Assembly: GCF_000006405.1 (NCBI RefSeq)
Contig: NW_003215582.1
Coordinates: 221,862 to 285,861 of the forward strand
Length of the DNA stretch: 64,000 bases
Direction of reading: 5' to 3'
Source of the DNA: Perkinsus marinus ATCC 50983
Lineage: Eukaryota > Perkinsozoa > Perkinsida > Perkinsidae
Shown one piece after another: positions 1 to 11,558 of the stretch (the first letter of the stretch is position 1; every line of letters begins with the position of its first letter). The notes beneath the pieces were generated by a model. It had not been told where the DNA came from and made no database searches. It saw only the letters and a program-made list of their open reading frames with translations. Made by a program: the position numbers and the translations under genes.

Positions 1-1880
1 TGGCCGTTTCGTCAGTGGAGATTTCCACCAGTCTCTGGATGGCATACCTGCCCCAAAAACGTAATCAGTTTAGCTGATATCGAGACTGATTCCCGCACTT
101 CATCGAAAAATTCGACTCGAAATCGGATGTATGTTGGTCGTGCCGATGGGATTGATTTTCCTATTCCGTGTTCGTGCGAAATTGATTCTATGTGGGGATA
201 TACACCCCTCCACACATTCTTAGCATATCTGGTTTTTCGACTCGAGCACAGCCACCACAACGAGTATCATCTTGCGGGTCAGGGAGGTATGTACCTATGC
301 TTTACCTGATATGACCTCCAAGTTTCAGGACCTAGCTCTTCGTAGCTAGTGAGTAGTCGAAGACCGGTAAAAAGTTTTCTCCACATATTATTGGCATACA
401 CGTGTTGAAATTGCGCCTCAAAATACCAACTTTTACTGGGGGAGTATATCCATAACTCCGCTCCTGATCTAATGCTATACATCAACAGAAAAAGGATCGT
501 TCATAATGGTATCTCTCCATGTTTCACTCTCATATTTGGAGGCACGAGCCTGCGAGAGCGTCGTGACCTCCGACGGCTCCCTGCATGGCGGATTTTACAC
601 CTTATTTCGGCGCGCTTTCGTGCTCATCAGCTGTCCTACTCAGTTTTGGCTGGACACTCGTTGTGGTGGCTGTGCACGAGTCGAAAAACCGGATATGCTA
701 AGAATGTGTGTGGAGGGGTGTATGTAGGTGCCATAACTGCCCCATCCACGACTTTACAACTTAGAGTTGAGAAGGCCTTTGAAAAGACTAGCCTAGTTCA
801 CATTCTTTCTCACAAGTTTCAGAGACATTAAGATCACGTGGCTCTAAAACCACGATTCATTTCAACTCTTCAGTAGGATTCACAAGAAACCCCATCATGG
901 GCTTCGTACGCGAAGTCTATGAATGCCTTCAATTTCTCATCTGGAGATGCTTTGGCTGCCATCCTGGCTTTGCGATCTCACAATCTGTTGATCTACCGAG
1001 TAAATTCCACTCAGCTAACGTCATGAGGAAACACCTCTATACGTGTAAACCCCCACTGATGCTTCCCGCACGTCTTATAGATGGTTGCCAGCCATCTAAC
1101 GATGGCCTTACTCGATTCATTCTCCATCAGACTCAGACTTATAGCTACCAAGATTCTACAACCTGGCAGGAGATATCAGATTGCAGGAAACAGCGAAACG
1201 AGGAGGCCAGAGCGTCAATCATGGATTGGCGACCAGTTAGCGCAAGTGCGAAGTCGAACTTCACTTTGATATCAAGTTGATATTATCAACGTAGACAACG
1301 CTCAATAGTGCATCGTGTTAGTCTTATGCCGCCGCGGACTGAACTCATCGTCGTCAAGGTCTCAGTGAAACTCTAACTTGAGTAGTGGAGTAATGTTAGA
1401 GGCATCCTCCTCTATCGTGCTATCCCTGATTGACGTATCGAACTCAGACATGATAAGGCTTATGAAATAGTCTCGTGAGAAGACGAGAGACTGGAACCCA
1501 CAACCGGGGAGACGCCCCCCCGCTCCCCTCGCCGCGTCACGTCACCATAACGTGCCGTCACAATTGCAGCACACGATGCACGAACGTTAGCTGTCCGCGC
1601 ACGCCCACTGCACGTGCGCCAGCTACAAGTAATCAGATTCATGTAATGATAGGGTAGACTGACTGAAGAGCGATATACTCTATCTGATAGGGAGTAGGGT
1701 CTTGCACGGGCTAGAGTGGATAGCCCACGAACGAACCTCCTTAACTGCCCTGATCATCGATATGCGCTGAAAAGGTTGGAGATAATAATACTCCGAAAGA
1801 AATTGAGACGAGCAATGACGGAAATATCGAGAAGAATCCTAGCCGTCAATGGGAGGGACACAATATGTCGATACATCACA
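1..1880. other. No supported gene
   Basis: Only short, unconserved open frames occur here. The one clear structure is the inverted repeat pair annotated separately. I see no recognisable protein, tRNA or rRNA signal. Confidence 0.5.
201..722. repeat. Inverted repeat pair, about 65-bp arms
   Basis: The arm at 201-265 is the reverse complement of the arm at 656-722. Alignment by eye gives two substitutions and one 2-bp indel. The arms are separated by about 390 bp. Both translate to a similar short peptide (WWLC[ST]SRKT...), but no longer frame supports coding. It could be the ends of a small non-autonomous DNA transposon or an inverted copy of a dispersed repeat. I did not see target-site duplications. 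Confidence 0.7.
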
Positions 1881-2954
1881 CTAACGGATGCTCAGGTGGC
1901 TCAAGCCCTCTTCGCACTCGTTGACCTCCTCTTGCACCTCGCTGGTAGGCTCAGCTTTTCTCGAAAAACGAACAGCGCGGAACGCCAGCGCAGCTAGCAA
2001 GGACCCAATGATTTGGGCTACGATGTACACACCGACGCTTTGGATCTCTTCCTGAGGAAAATAAACACTCACTTTTACTTCACGAACTCAGAATGAACAA
2101 TATATCGAATCGCTTGCCAATCATCTTAGCGAATGAATCAGCGAATGAAGCGAATGAAAATTTTCCTCCGAGGATCAGCACTCACTTGGCTGAAGACGAA
2201 GACTCCAAGGGTGACGGCCGGATTCAGGTAAGCCCCCGAAATCGGACCGATTGCGTATGCAGCAGAAATCACTGTAAAGCCGATGGCCACACCGTAATAA
2301 TGGTTTCCAGCATCTCTGGAGGTCGCAACATTAAGAACCTGAGGAGCTACTATCACGGGGTCTTTGGAATAATCCTCCCTATCTTACAACGAACGCGAGA
2401 GCCATGGTGAATATGATTTCTGCCAAGGCGGCCAGGAAGACCGAGAACTGGTCACTTGGTTTGACCGTTATCTTATCACCAGTCAAAGCGAAAGAGATGC
2501 CCGCACCGGCGATGCCACCAAGAACCTATCCGCCGTATGTAGGATGGACGAAGCTTTATGGAAGCTTGATCACCTGGACGATCATATAAATAGGAGCATC
2601 GGTGAGTGTGAACTTGCAAGGATTGCCCAGGACAATACCAAGGGTTACCGATGGATTGAAGTGCGCACCAGACACACTGAACAGCAGCTGATCGGAGGTA
2701 CAGGGCCATTAGCTCACCTTCCCATGGAGAATATCATAACCATCAGAATCGAACCAATCGACAGGGGGGCGTTAGGGTTCTGCATGCTCACATTCAGCCC
2801 CACAGTGAAGACCAAGAAGAAGGTTCCAATAAACTCGGCTACGTACGCTGGGAATGTGTGCAGAACCGTCTGAGAGACAATAACAAGGTCCCCAAGATGG
2901 TCGCCAATCATAATCGACTCTAACCTAAAACGTGCTAAACCGAGCACTGTACCC
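1881..2954 (-). CDS. Aquaporin / major intrinsic protein (MIP) family channel
   Basis: This is a multi-exon membrane channel gene for water or small solutes. The first exon (start Met near 2954) carries TM1 with AEFIGTFFLVFTVG and TM2. An intron of about 44 nt (GTGAGC...TTCAG) then splits a Gly/Ser codon just before the first loop, SVSGAHFNPSVTLG. Following exons give TM3; TM4 with VLGGIAGAGISFAL and AALAEIIFTMALAFV; TM5 with GVAIGFTVISAAYAIG; the second loop ISGAYLNPAVTLG; and TM6 with VYIVAQIIGSLLAALAFR, ending in an acidic tail. All six helices and both half-helices are present. The first box is NPS rather than NPA. After the second NPA the usual Arg (NPAR) is Val, so the aromatic/Arg filter looks altered. 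Substrate is unknown. The start is inferred, and ATG 3031 in the same frame is an alternative. Confidence 0.88.
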
Positions 2955-3609
2955 ATGAGAGAATCCTGCTCGTGGAGGGACCAATATGTACTTACTGTTT
3001 TTCTGTTCAACCAGATAGCTTTCATACTCACTCAAGGATCGAATCTCAAATGCCGAGGCGGGGCAACTTACGGAAGGTGCAAGAGCACTACAACTGAAGA
3101 CAGAGCAGTATGCTTGGAAAGGGGATACCTAGTGGCATGCCTTAGCTACTTCAAATCACAGAGGAATAAGAGTCGCAGGGACATATAGGGCATACTGTAG
3201 GTGATAGTAGACAGCGCATCTTGGACAAACAATACTAAGTATACCGTTCTCAGTTCTTAGCAACATCATGCTATATAACTAATATACAACAAAGCACGCA
3301 TACATCCTGGGCTTGCAGTCCTCAGATCTGCTTCTCAACCATGATGCAATCTATCGACCGTTGGCGGAATACACGTGTACACAACTCGTGTACACAGCTC
3401 TCATGTAACACGACAACTCAACTTTCATTGAAAGGTGACAAAGACTAGTGTGTGTTTGGAACACTGAAATAGCATCTCTTAATGGCGAACTAATAACTCT
3501 GATGTAATAACTCTATGAAACCAACAATCCTGACTCACTGGGATCTGATTCCTTAACGATAGGCTTTGCACTCCGTGAGTGCCTCGAGGCGTCGTATACC
3601 TCTCAGACC

Positions 3610-3638
3610 ACGTGAATCACGTGACACGTGATTCACGT
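3610..3638. repeat. Perfect 29-bp palindrome built of CACGTG boxes
   Basis: Two 14-bp arms (ACGTGAATCACGTG and its complement) flank one central base. The element contains three CACGTG-type E-box/G-box cores within a larger hairpin-capable sequence. It lies in a gene-free stretch upstream of the minus-strand aquaporin. A protein-binding or cruciform role is possible but unproven. Confidence 0.8.
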
Positions 3639-3821
3639 AAGTACATATTGTTGTCCGCCTGTGCGGCCCTGCCTGTGCGGAATAGACAGTATAAGGCGGG
3701 CGGGGGCGCCTTATCCGTAGCTAACGTGTGCATGCGTCAAACGGTCGATTGCTGTTACTTGGTCGAGACTCATAGTAGATAACACAAGTTGGAAGGAGTT
3801 GAAAAAATCTTTTTAGTCTTA

Positions 3822-4082
3822 ATCTATTCGGGGGAATAGGTGATTAGCTATGCACACACGTGCAATCGCGCACAATGGGTAGAAGCAGTAACACTTTCCC
3901 CTCCGAACGAAGTCGATCGATAATGGATAGTACTATAAACTTGATTGTGAGGTGAATGAGTTATTGGTATGATGGTATAGAATAGAGTGAAATGAAATGA
4001 CGATGAGAAGATCTATTCGGGGGAATAGGTGATTAGCTATGCACACACGTGCAATCGCGCACAATGGGTAGAAGCAGTAACA
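3822..4082. repeat. 72-bp perfect direct repeat, two copies
   Basis: Copy one spans 3822-3893 and copy two 4011-4082. They are identical over 72 bp, begin with ATCTATTCGGGGGAATAGG, and are offset by 189 bp. The spacer is AT-rich and unrelated. Perfect identity suggests a recent duplication or gene conversion. Confidence 0.9.
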
Positions 4083-4269
4083 TTTGCATTCAGAGTCTTT
4101 CGAGGCATTCTTTTGAGAATTACTGTTGGCACCCCGGCGAACCTTGTCGCCCGCAGCTAAGTATTATCTTACTCCCGTATTTACCTTTGGGATTGTGTTG
4201 CCAGGGTCACTAGCATCAACTACCTATAGCATCAACCGACGACCCGGTCACGACTTCGGGTAGATCCGT

Positions 4270-4270
4270 C

Positions 4271-4302
<32 letters not shown>
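4270..4302. repeat. (CAA)11 microsatellite
   Basis: Eleven tandem CAA units sit in non-coding sequence. Confidence 0.95.
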
Positions 4303-5149
4303 AAAGATAGCTGTCGATGGCCGAACGGAGTCGATTTACATATAGTGAGCAATCGATAAAATGCAGCTAACAGACTGGCCAACAGGAGCGGGCAGATCCT
4401 CCTACCACGATATCTTTTTACACGTAACGTGAATACCGATCACGCTTCATATGCAGGTCAATTTATTGGGCAAGGTCAAAGCGGTAACGTAGTGTGGTAG
4501 GTTGAGCCTACTAGCTTCTGTTGGTGTAGGCATATGTTATAGGGGCTAGACCTGAATTCACCGAACCCCCCATTCCATAAAATAATTTGTTCAGGAGGTT
4601 TGAATGGACAGCGTCCCGAACTCCGATACCTTAAGCGGATGGAGGTTCTTCAATCGAGTACAGTATCGGGCAGTGCTGACAGCTTGGGCTCAGTTCGCAC
4701 GGCCGACAAGCCATTATACGAGTTGAAACCTGAGAGAGAGGCCTCACAGTTCCATAGCTGTCGATAGCGCGCGACCAATTCCCAACACTCCAAGGGAACT
4801 TAATACCAATCGGTTAACGTGATCTAGAGGTAGAGATCCAGCATAGTTCCGAATGACTCTATCCAAATTGTGAATGCAATGAGAGTTTCGAATCTGACGA
4901 GTTAGGAAGTTGGGTTTCGAGTGCGGGGTTTGTCGGCACATAGTGCAGCTTTGCGCATACGTACTGCCAGGCTCCTTATATGCTCTTGAGCAATCGTTCA
5001 TCATCTTTCGCAGGATCACGACATGCTAACAGCGAAGCGGAGGCTGAACGGATCAACGTATGTAGCCCGGAAAGTGGACTATTCATCTCGCGGGCCTTCG
5101 GCTCGCTCTTAACTCCTGAGGACAGTGCACATACCTCATAGCTCGGCTA

Positions 5150-5539
5150 TGCACAATCACTCTAGTCATCACGATCCGTTCACGGTTGCACAGCTTGGTC
5201 CCCAGCGCGCCCCAAGTCTCTTTCCTGACACAAGTTCCTCTCTCTGCCACGTTGATTTCTCGGTCGCCACAAAACTTCCATGCGCCACAGATTCCTACTC
5301 TACTCGGCAGTCCGACTCAGGTTGTGAAAATCCTGTTAAGGCCAGCCTCATCGAAGTACATGAGTTCGCATTGAACCTGAACTTTCTTACCCGAAGTAAG
5401 TTACCTCGCTTCCCCGTGTGAAGTCGAGGTTAATGTCGCTGAAATGGAAGAAGCTGCCTGGTCAATGTCATGCGTTCTTACAGTATCGTTCACGCCTTTT
5501 GATGGCCCTTTCTATGTTCTGTCTAAACTTGGAGACTAA
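5150..5539 (+). CDS. Small unknown gene or gene fragment, C-terminal exon ending after a TPFD motif
   Basis: An open frame from ATG 5150 runs to a 28-nt GT...AG intron at 5396-5423. The frame resumes across this intron with EVNVAEMEEAAW, SFTPFDGPFYVLSKLGD and a TAA stop at 5537-5539. The downstream part is strongly protein-like; the N-terminal part is rich in His, Ser and Pro and less convincing. I do not recognise the family. A second small exon at 5787-5911 ends in a similar TPFD sequence. This gene sits on the plus strand inside an otherwise minus-strand block. Confidence 0.35.
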
Positions 5540-5786
5540 TTGTCTGACATCGCTCATCAACCTTGCAGTTATCGCTGAATCTCAACCAATGTGTTTGAAT
5601 ATTCCTAGTTTGATGCCAATGCCTTCACCAATAACATGGTCAGACCATGTTGAAGAGGAAAGGTCAACTGAAAGAGAGACTCTCTCTGTCAATTGCTCTT
5701 TCCTCTATGAGCTTGCCAATCGTGCGAATCCCGCATGTAACTCTCAGCATTTTGAACAGCCCTAGCACGTTTACGGACTATTCCAG

Positions 5787-5911
5787 ACTTGAAAGACGAT
5801 TCTTACTCCAAAAACTCACTCCAAAACTCAACACCTGAAGGAATCTACTTCGTTGCATGCACGCCGTTCGACGAAGCTACCCTAATCATCGTTGAAAGTA
5901 CCAAGTCGTAA
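5787..5911 (+). CDS. Terminal exon similar to the preceding TPFD exon
   Basis: After a possible acceptor (CCAG at 5783-5786) the frame reads about 40 residues ending GIYFVACTPFDEATLIIVES and a TAA stop. It shares the TPFD core, the hydrophobic flanks and the position close to the stop codon with the exon ending at 5539. This suggests a tandemly duplicated small gene or a decayed copy. Family unknown. Confidence 0.3.
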
Positions 5912-6847
5912 GACGTGAAATAGTGATCATGATACGCTTGAGACGAACAGCGATGCCGACTATATCTACTGTTCTGTCCCGACACCGGCTGAATAGGAAG
6001 AGTAATAGATATATCTTTTTTGAGCAGGCTCCTATCTCAGATATCGCGCCACTAATGATGACTATACTAGTACTAGAAGAAACAACCCCTATGGGACTAT
6101 AGAAATCCGCGATTCAATAATGTGTCAAGATCAAGAGAGAACTTTCCTAATAGCGACCAATACTCCTCTCCAACACATGCATATAACAAAAAATTGAAAG
6201 CCAGCCATATCTGGCTCGTCAGAATAGATCTGTCGGTTAGGCAGGCGATAATAGCAAGTTTACAGGCTCAGAAGCCTCGATAGTCGCTGTTCGGAAGACT
6301 TACAATGAGATACGCGAAGTAACTCTACTGATCTTCTAGGTTACAGAAAGAAATGAAGTCCACTCCTACGATAGGGAGCCGCAGTAGTTGTTGGCTTGAT
6401 CACACATTGAGCGAAATGATAGGAGGATCGGCCTGCCTATCTCGTAGTAGAAATGATCTTTATGGAATCGGTCAGGATGCAGCTGCAGGTTCGTCCATTG
6501 CTTGTTCCGAGCCGGTCTAATACACACACAGTATCATAGAGGGACCAACGAGGGAGATCTTACTCGGGGATCCCGATTGGGATGATCAATTGTTTCGCCT
6601 AACATTGATGTCGGGCTGCTGCCACACCTCGTACTAGTTGACGCGTCGCTGGCTTTGCGCAGCCTTTCCAGTGTGCTGCGACGCACCGTCTGAGGGCTCA
6701 AAGTCACCAGCGAGCATGAATCAAGGTCGACGACTTCAGACTATGTATAGCGCGCTGTGCATTGGGAAGAATGACTGTTGCAATACGAGATACTCGCCAA
6801 AAGACGAAGCCAGCCACCATCCAAGTCATTGACGACTGCTGACTCCC
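5912..6847. other. No supported gene
   Basis: Only short frames without recognisable motifs occur. The sequence is the downstream flank of the minus-strand RRM gene. Confidence 0.45.
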
Positions 6848-8076
6848 TCACGAGCCCACCTTGAAAACTGTCTCCATGAGAAGCGCTAAGTCATCCTGAG
6901 AAATATCTTCCGTTTTGGTGGCCAATGCAGCAGCTGCCGCCGCGGCCGCCGCCTGAGAGGTCGCAGTCTCTTCAGCTTGGGTTGCGATGTCCAAGAAGTG
7001 ATTGCCAGCTGGAGGCTCCCGAACCTGCAAACTCGAAGACATCGGAGGCTAGCAGGAAAGGCGCAGACTCACCGCATAGGGCAGCTCAAAAGGCGACACC
7101 GACTCGCATCCACTAGCTGCGGTGATGCTCATGTCTGACTGTTGGGCATTCTCGAGCTGCCTCAGGAGCTCCTGCGCTTCCTCTGATGACATGGTCTGAG
7201 AGGAGCGGCGTCTCGTAGTATAGGGACGGCGCCCTGTACTGGTCTTGAGCTTTCCTCATAGTTGGCGAGTTCCAGAAGAGCAGGTTCGATAATGGAAGGG
7301 GAGAAACCAGCTGGGCTGAAGTCCTCCGATGTGTCAGGCATGAGAGGCGGAGCGATCCTGAAGATGACGAATACCCTCATTCAGCAACAGACACCCATCA
7401 GGATGCACTTACGAGTCGTGTATCATCGGGCGGGATGTAGCCATGGAAACTGAGGAGTCCGAGGGGATCCCGTCAGGTGATAAGATTTCTGTTTTCTGTG
7501 CAAAACCGTCGCTGTAACCGCTCTCTTGTGGCTCCGGCGGACCCCTCGGGATCTCGCCAGCAGCTCGGGCGTTCCGAGCCCACTTTACTTCGAAGAACCC
7601 TGAAATGAAGGCTACAATGGGGCCAGAGTTGTACAGAGCTACAGGTCCGTCCGAAAGGGTCGTCCATAGAAATTGTCCTCTCCTCACAGGCCTGGTAGGC
7701 TTCCAACGCGTGTGCTCGATGGACAAAACGGACGAACCCGTAACAGCGTGGCAAGTGAGTGACAGGGTCATAGACAACCTTGACGTGCTCGAGGGGACCG
7801 AAGCGGCCGAAGCGGCAAGCTGGCAGGGAGGAGTCGAGCTAAAGGCGCTCATCAAGAACTGGTCTCACCCAAGTCCGCTTCCTGGGCTTCACGAGGGAAC
7901 CGAAAGACCATGAGGGTTCGAACGGCTAAGTTAGGATCGGTAAAATCCGTCTGGGGATATGGCCTTTTGACAGTGCTGCCGGTGCGGCTCGAACCAGAAT
8001 ACTTCCTTTCTGGAGGGTACCTGTTATTGCTACTGTTACTGCTGTTCGTCGGGGAGGGGTCGAAGATCACACTCAT
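6848..8076 (-). CDS. RRM-domain RNA-binding protein with a poly-Ala C-terminal region
   Basis: The protein starts at ATG 8076 with a Ser/Asn-rich segment. It then enters an RRM whose RNP2-like strand is LMVFRFP. An intron (GTGAGACC...CTGCCAG) joins EADL to ACRFGRFGPLEHVKVVYDP, and the RNP1 strand is CYGFVRFV, followed by HALEAYQACE. Downstream exons are acidic and disordered (SYSD, APPLMPDTSEDFSP, SSEEAQELLRQLENAQ). The last exon carries a run of nine Ala before LATKTEDISQDDLALLMETV and TGA at 6848. The RRM is well supported; the specific role, such as splicing or mRNA handling, cannot be told. The next gene upstream (TPR protein) is on the same strand. Confidence 0.75.
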
Positions 8077-8354
8077 GACAAGAGGGTGAGAGAGAGACAC
8101 TTATTGAGCTGCTTCACTCATAGTCCCAATCCTTTGAACACGACAGTTACTCGATGGAGAGATGACGGCGTGTGAAAAGAGGACGTGATCTGAATTTATG
8201 CTCTCTTTTTATTCTTCTTTTTACTCCTCTTCACTGTACTTGGGTTTTTACTGGTGTCTTCGACTCTGTATCGTAGGACGTGAGGAACGTCCAGCGAGGC
8301 TAGAGTCCTGATGCAAAGAAGCCCTGATGGTATCGGTAGAGGAGGAGGATGAGG

Positions 8355-10141
8355 CTCACTTCAAGACCCCGCCCCTATCTCGAAGGGCATGCAAATTACG
8401 AAGGCAAATCTGGGCCCGCGGATGGAGCTCACCGATTGAGATCTGCTCAGAAGCTGCTTCCAATGGGATAGATACTTACCGAAAAGGCCTCCATGGCAAC
8501 CCCAAGGAACGCGAAGGCCTCTCGATCCCTGCCCATCTTCATGAACGCCGCTCCTGCATTATGATAGGCTGTCGCTATATGTGGACACACCTGCACCAAG
8601 ACTGTGCAAAGAGGACGGACCGCTGTCGTAGTAGTCTGGCTATGACCGTATGCTCTCTCCCCTTATACATAGCATACGCCTCCCTACAGTCCCGGGCTTC
8701 TAGATAGGAGTGTACTGCAATATCGAAATGGCCCATACGGAAAGATATGTACCCCAGGGCGGACCAGACCTAACCCACCGTACGGCAAGCGTGATGGTGT
8801 TAACGGCTACCTGAGCGTTCAAGGGGTAGCTCTCAGGTTCATCCAGATCGACCCATATGCTGAGAACGCAGCCAATGGCCCATACCAATCTCAGCGCCGT
8901 CCCATACACTGGGTCCTGCCGTACAGCCGGGACTGATCTGATCAGGACTGGGGCCTACCTTGCTGGGGTCGGCTGGTGAGTGAGATGCTACTACTAATGA
9001 CGATAACTCAGAGGCGAAGAATCTGAACTCTAGTGGTAATGGGGGATGGGGACACCCTCTCTGTACCCACATCTCAGCCGCCACAGGGATGGGTGAACGG
9101 CAGCCCTTAGCCGCCATGTTTTCGATGTCATCAGCGAGCATGCTGGCCCATTCCGAAGGGGACAGGAGAGGGTCCAAAGGGACTACTTTATATACCGGTG
9201 GGGAGCTTATCTGCCATAAAGTTCAACTAGGCCCATCCTTCGCAGAGAGCCATGTTAGGAACGCCTATAGTGTGATGCTATGCCTCTCTGAGAGTATCGA
9301 ATCAAGAGGAACTCCTCCCAAGATTGCCGAGAGCTCGTAATAGGTGTTCACCGGTTTAACGAAGTCGCCAAGCGGGCGGGCAGAGTGCTCCTTCTCTCGG
9401 CTCATTGAAGAGGAGCCCTTCCCCTTCCCGCAATTTCCTCCTGGATTGATGTAAGCTGCAACCTTGTCCAGTGCCTCCTTCTCTCTGGAGGTAATAAACC
9501 CACTGGGCTGGAAGATCCCAGATGAGGCAACCCAGGTCCATTCAGCTCGAGCATGGACCAGTGCGAGGGCCGACTCAAGATATTGCCGCTCACGCCTGAG
9601 CCCAATGCCAGGCCTCCGAAAGAGATCCACAACACCCCCACCTGAGCACGCCAATGCGATCGATCAAGTCCTCTACATCCTCCGAGCATTCGCAAGCTGG
9701 CGGTTCCCAAGGCTCGTCTATAACCGTCACGATGGTACTAGCACTGCTACTGTCGGGCACTGTAGGGCTCGCCGAGAAGGAGGATGAGGACGAGGCAGGC
9801 CCGTCTGGATACTCCTCCTCGGCTGCCGTCTGCAACACCATAGGTCCTTGCGCGAAAGTAGACACCAATGAGACGATCCGGACTTACCAGCAGCCGGTTG
9901 CCGTCTCGCCGATACCGAGCTGGTCGTACCGGGACCTTCGCGTTCTCGGCTAGTCGTTCATGAAAACTCCAGATACCCGTGGCTGAGGGGACAAAGTGGT
10001 GACATGGAACTCGCCGGCCGTCCCACGCATTTGGAAGGCGGACATGGCCTGTCCCTGAGCTTTGCCCTTCTTCCCTTTGCCCTTCTTTTTCTTGCTACTC
10101 CTCGGCCTCGTCTTAGCTACTTCCTCCGCCGCTACGCCCAC
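8355..10141 (-). CDS. TPR-repeat protein with Lys-rich N-terminus
   Basis: Exons read on the minus strand give a Lys/Gly-rich stretch (SSKKKKGKGKKGKAQGQ), a Ser-rich linker (ASSSSSFSASPTVPDSSSA), the helical segment RERQYLESALALVHARAEW, then TPR-like units. One is ALGYISFRMGHFDIAVHSYLE; another is YHNAGAAFMKMGRDREAFAF. The last junction (GTAAGTATC...GAGCAG) leads into GELHPRAQICLRNLHALRD and a TGA at 8355-8357. The tail ELHPRAQICLRNL resembles the end of kinesin-light-chain-type TPR arrays. The 5' end is open: the first frame has no ATG at 10141, so an upstream exon or an internal Met near the QAMSAF segment is possible. It is probably a scaffold; partner unknown. Confidence 0.6.
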
Positions 10142-10677
10142 AGGGGGTAATAAGGGTTGTCCAATGGGAGGAATCGTCAGAGGCCTTCACGAGGACGAGA
10201 AGAGCAGCGTTATCGCACAACCAATTCCACATCATTTTTTATTCAAGTTTAGATTAAATTCATCATTCAAATTGCTCAGATCTTTTAGACGCGTTCATTT
10301 TACTGAATAAGATCGAACCATCAAAAATGGTATAGTTCACAGTAGATGACTGCGGAGGAGAGAGCTCCAACGAAACACGAAACAACACACATCCTCAGAC
10401 CAAGATTCTCGCATTGTACGCTCTGGCAAGAAATTGCCCACGGCTTGCCTGCATATCCACGAGCTGCTAGAGGGCACACACCTCATGAGAGCGAACGAGC
10501 CCTACTATTGCATAAATAGTTGCTTCATCACTCAACCGAGACCATAAGGATGACGAACTCGAAGGGGATAAGTTGTAATAGAACGCACTACTCTCTACTT
10601 ACAGTAACAGCTACTACGCTACTTCCAGAATGGTGCGGAGGTTAACGCTAAAGACGAGAACTATGTAGCTTTTCACC

Positions 10678-11080
10678 TTACTCCTCCGCCTCGTCAATGA
10701 AGAGCTTCTCATCCAGAGAACCAAGGTGGTCTCGTAGAGCCTTCAGCCACTCTTCGATCTTCACCATGCTTCCCGGAGCTTCCGTCGCATCCATTGAATT
10801 GATGACAGTAAATTCACACCATTACGAGATGGAACCCAAAACGCAATAGTTCCACGTCATCGACACCCCGAGAAGTTCACACAGACTTCGTGGCAATAAC
10901 TTCCTTCCCTCCGCCAGATCATCTAGGCAGCCTTCAGCCATTCATCCGGACCGCCTCGTTGGGGGGTATACCGACCGCAGTACTAAGAGAGCGTCTACGT
11001 TGACCATCGTCACCATCAGCTACCCTGTTGGCGACTTTAGGGCGTCTGGTGAGACTCCCTACTACAAGTCGGGAACGCAT
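10678..11080 (-). CDS. Small unknown protein, possible mitochondrial targeting sequence
   Basis: ATG 11080 opens a frame rich in Arg and Ser with few acids (MRSRLVVGSLTRRPKVANRV, later RRRSLSTAVG), as in a mitochondrial presequence. A later exon at 10678-10794 reads GSMVKIEEWLKALRDHLG and SLDEKLFIDEAEE, with a TAA stop at 10678-10680. The join between the two is not resolved, and they could be separate genes. No family recognised. The terminal exon is too short to be found by ordinary length cut-offs. Confidence 0.3.
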
Positions 11081-11558
11081 CGTCTCTCAGTGATCTGGTC
11101 TGCTAGCATGCAGTGCAACGCCCATTGTGCTGAGGAAGCATCTCAAATTCATAGTCTCGGCCGCGCTTCAGACTAGATTTGGGCTCCTAAACTTCCGTTG
11201 TGTTCCCAGGCAGCCACGTGCGGCCAAATCTACACGAAATGAGTACAGCCAAGACGGGCAGAAGAAGCTCTTTAGCTGCCTCAGGATCTTCTTCTTCGAG
11301 AGTAGCCGCAGCGGCACTCTGCCGAGAACGTTATCAAATTCCAAACGAACTACACCATGAATCCAGCAAGTAACCATAGCGCCCGCCCCGAGAGGTGTAT
11401 TGACTAACAGGGAACAACACCAAGGGTTGGGTGTAGGTGGAGAAATCAATGCTATAAATGGTTCCACAAAAACAATGACAATAACCACTGAAGAGTGTGC
11501 AAAAATGGGCAGAGGCTTCGAACGACCAGAAACAGATATATCAACCCTCTGAAGGCAT
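11081..11558 (-). other. Possible isolated exon, otherwise unassigned
   Basis: A minus-strand segment near 11215-11315 reads SAAAATLEEEDPEAAKELLL then PVLAVLISC. It is flanked by a plausible acceptor (CTCGGCAG) and donor (GTAGAT). It could belong to a small gene that I cannot delimit. Confidence 0.2.

Larger units (their letters stand above)
3032..5149. other. Intergenic, repeat-rich stretch without a supported gene
   Basis: No convincing coding frame is visible on either strand. It contains a perfect palindrome (3610-3638), a perfect 72-bp direct repeat (3822-3893 and 4011-4082) and a CAA microsatellite (4270-4302). The 91-residue minus-strand frame at 4744-5019 shows no recognisable motif. 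Confidence 0.5.
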
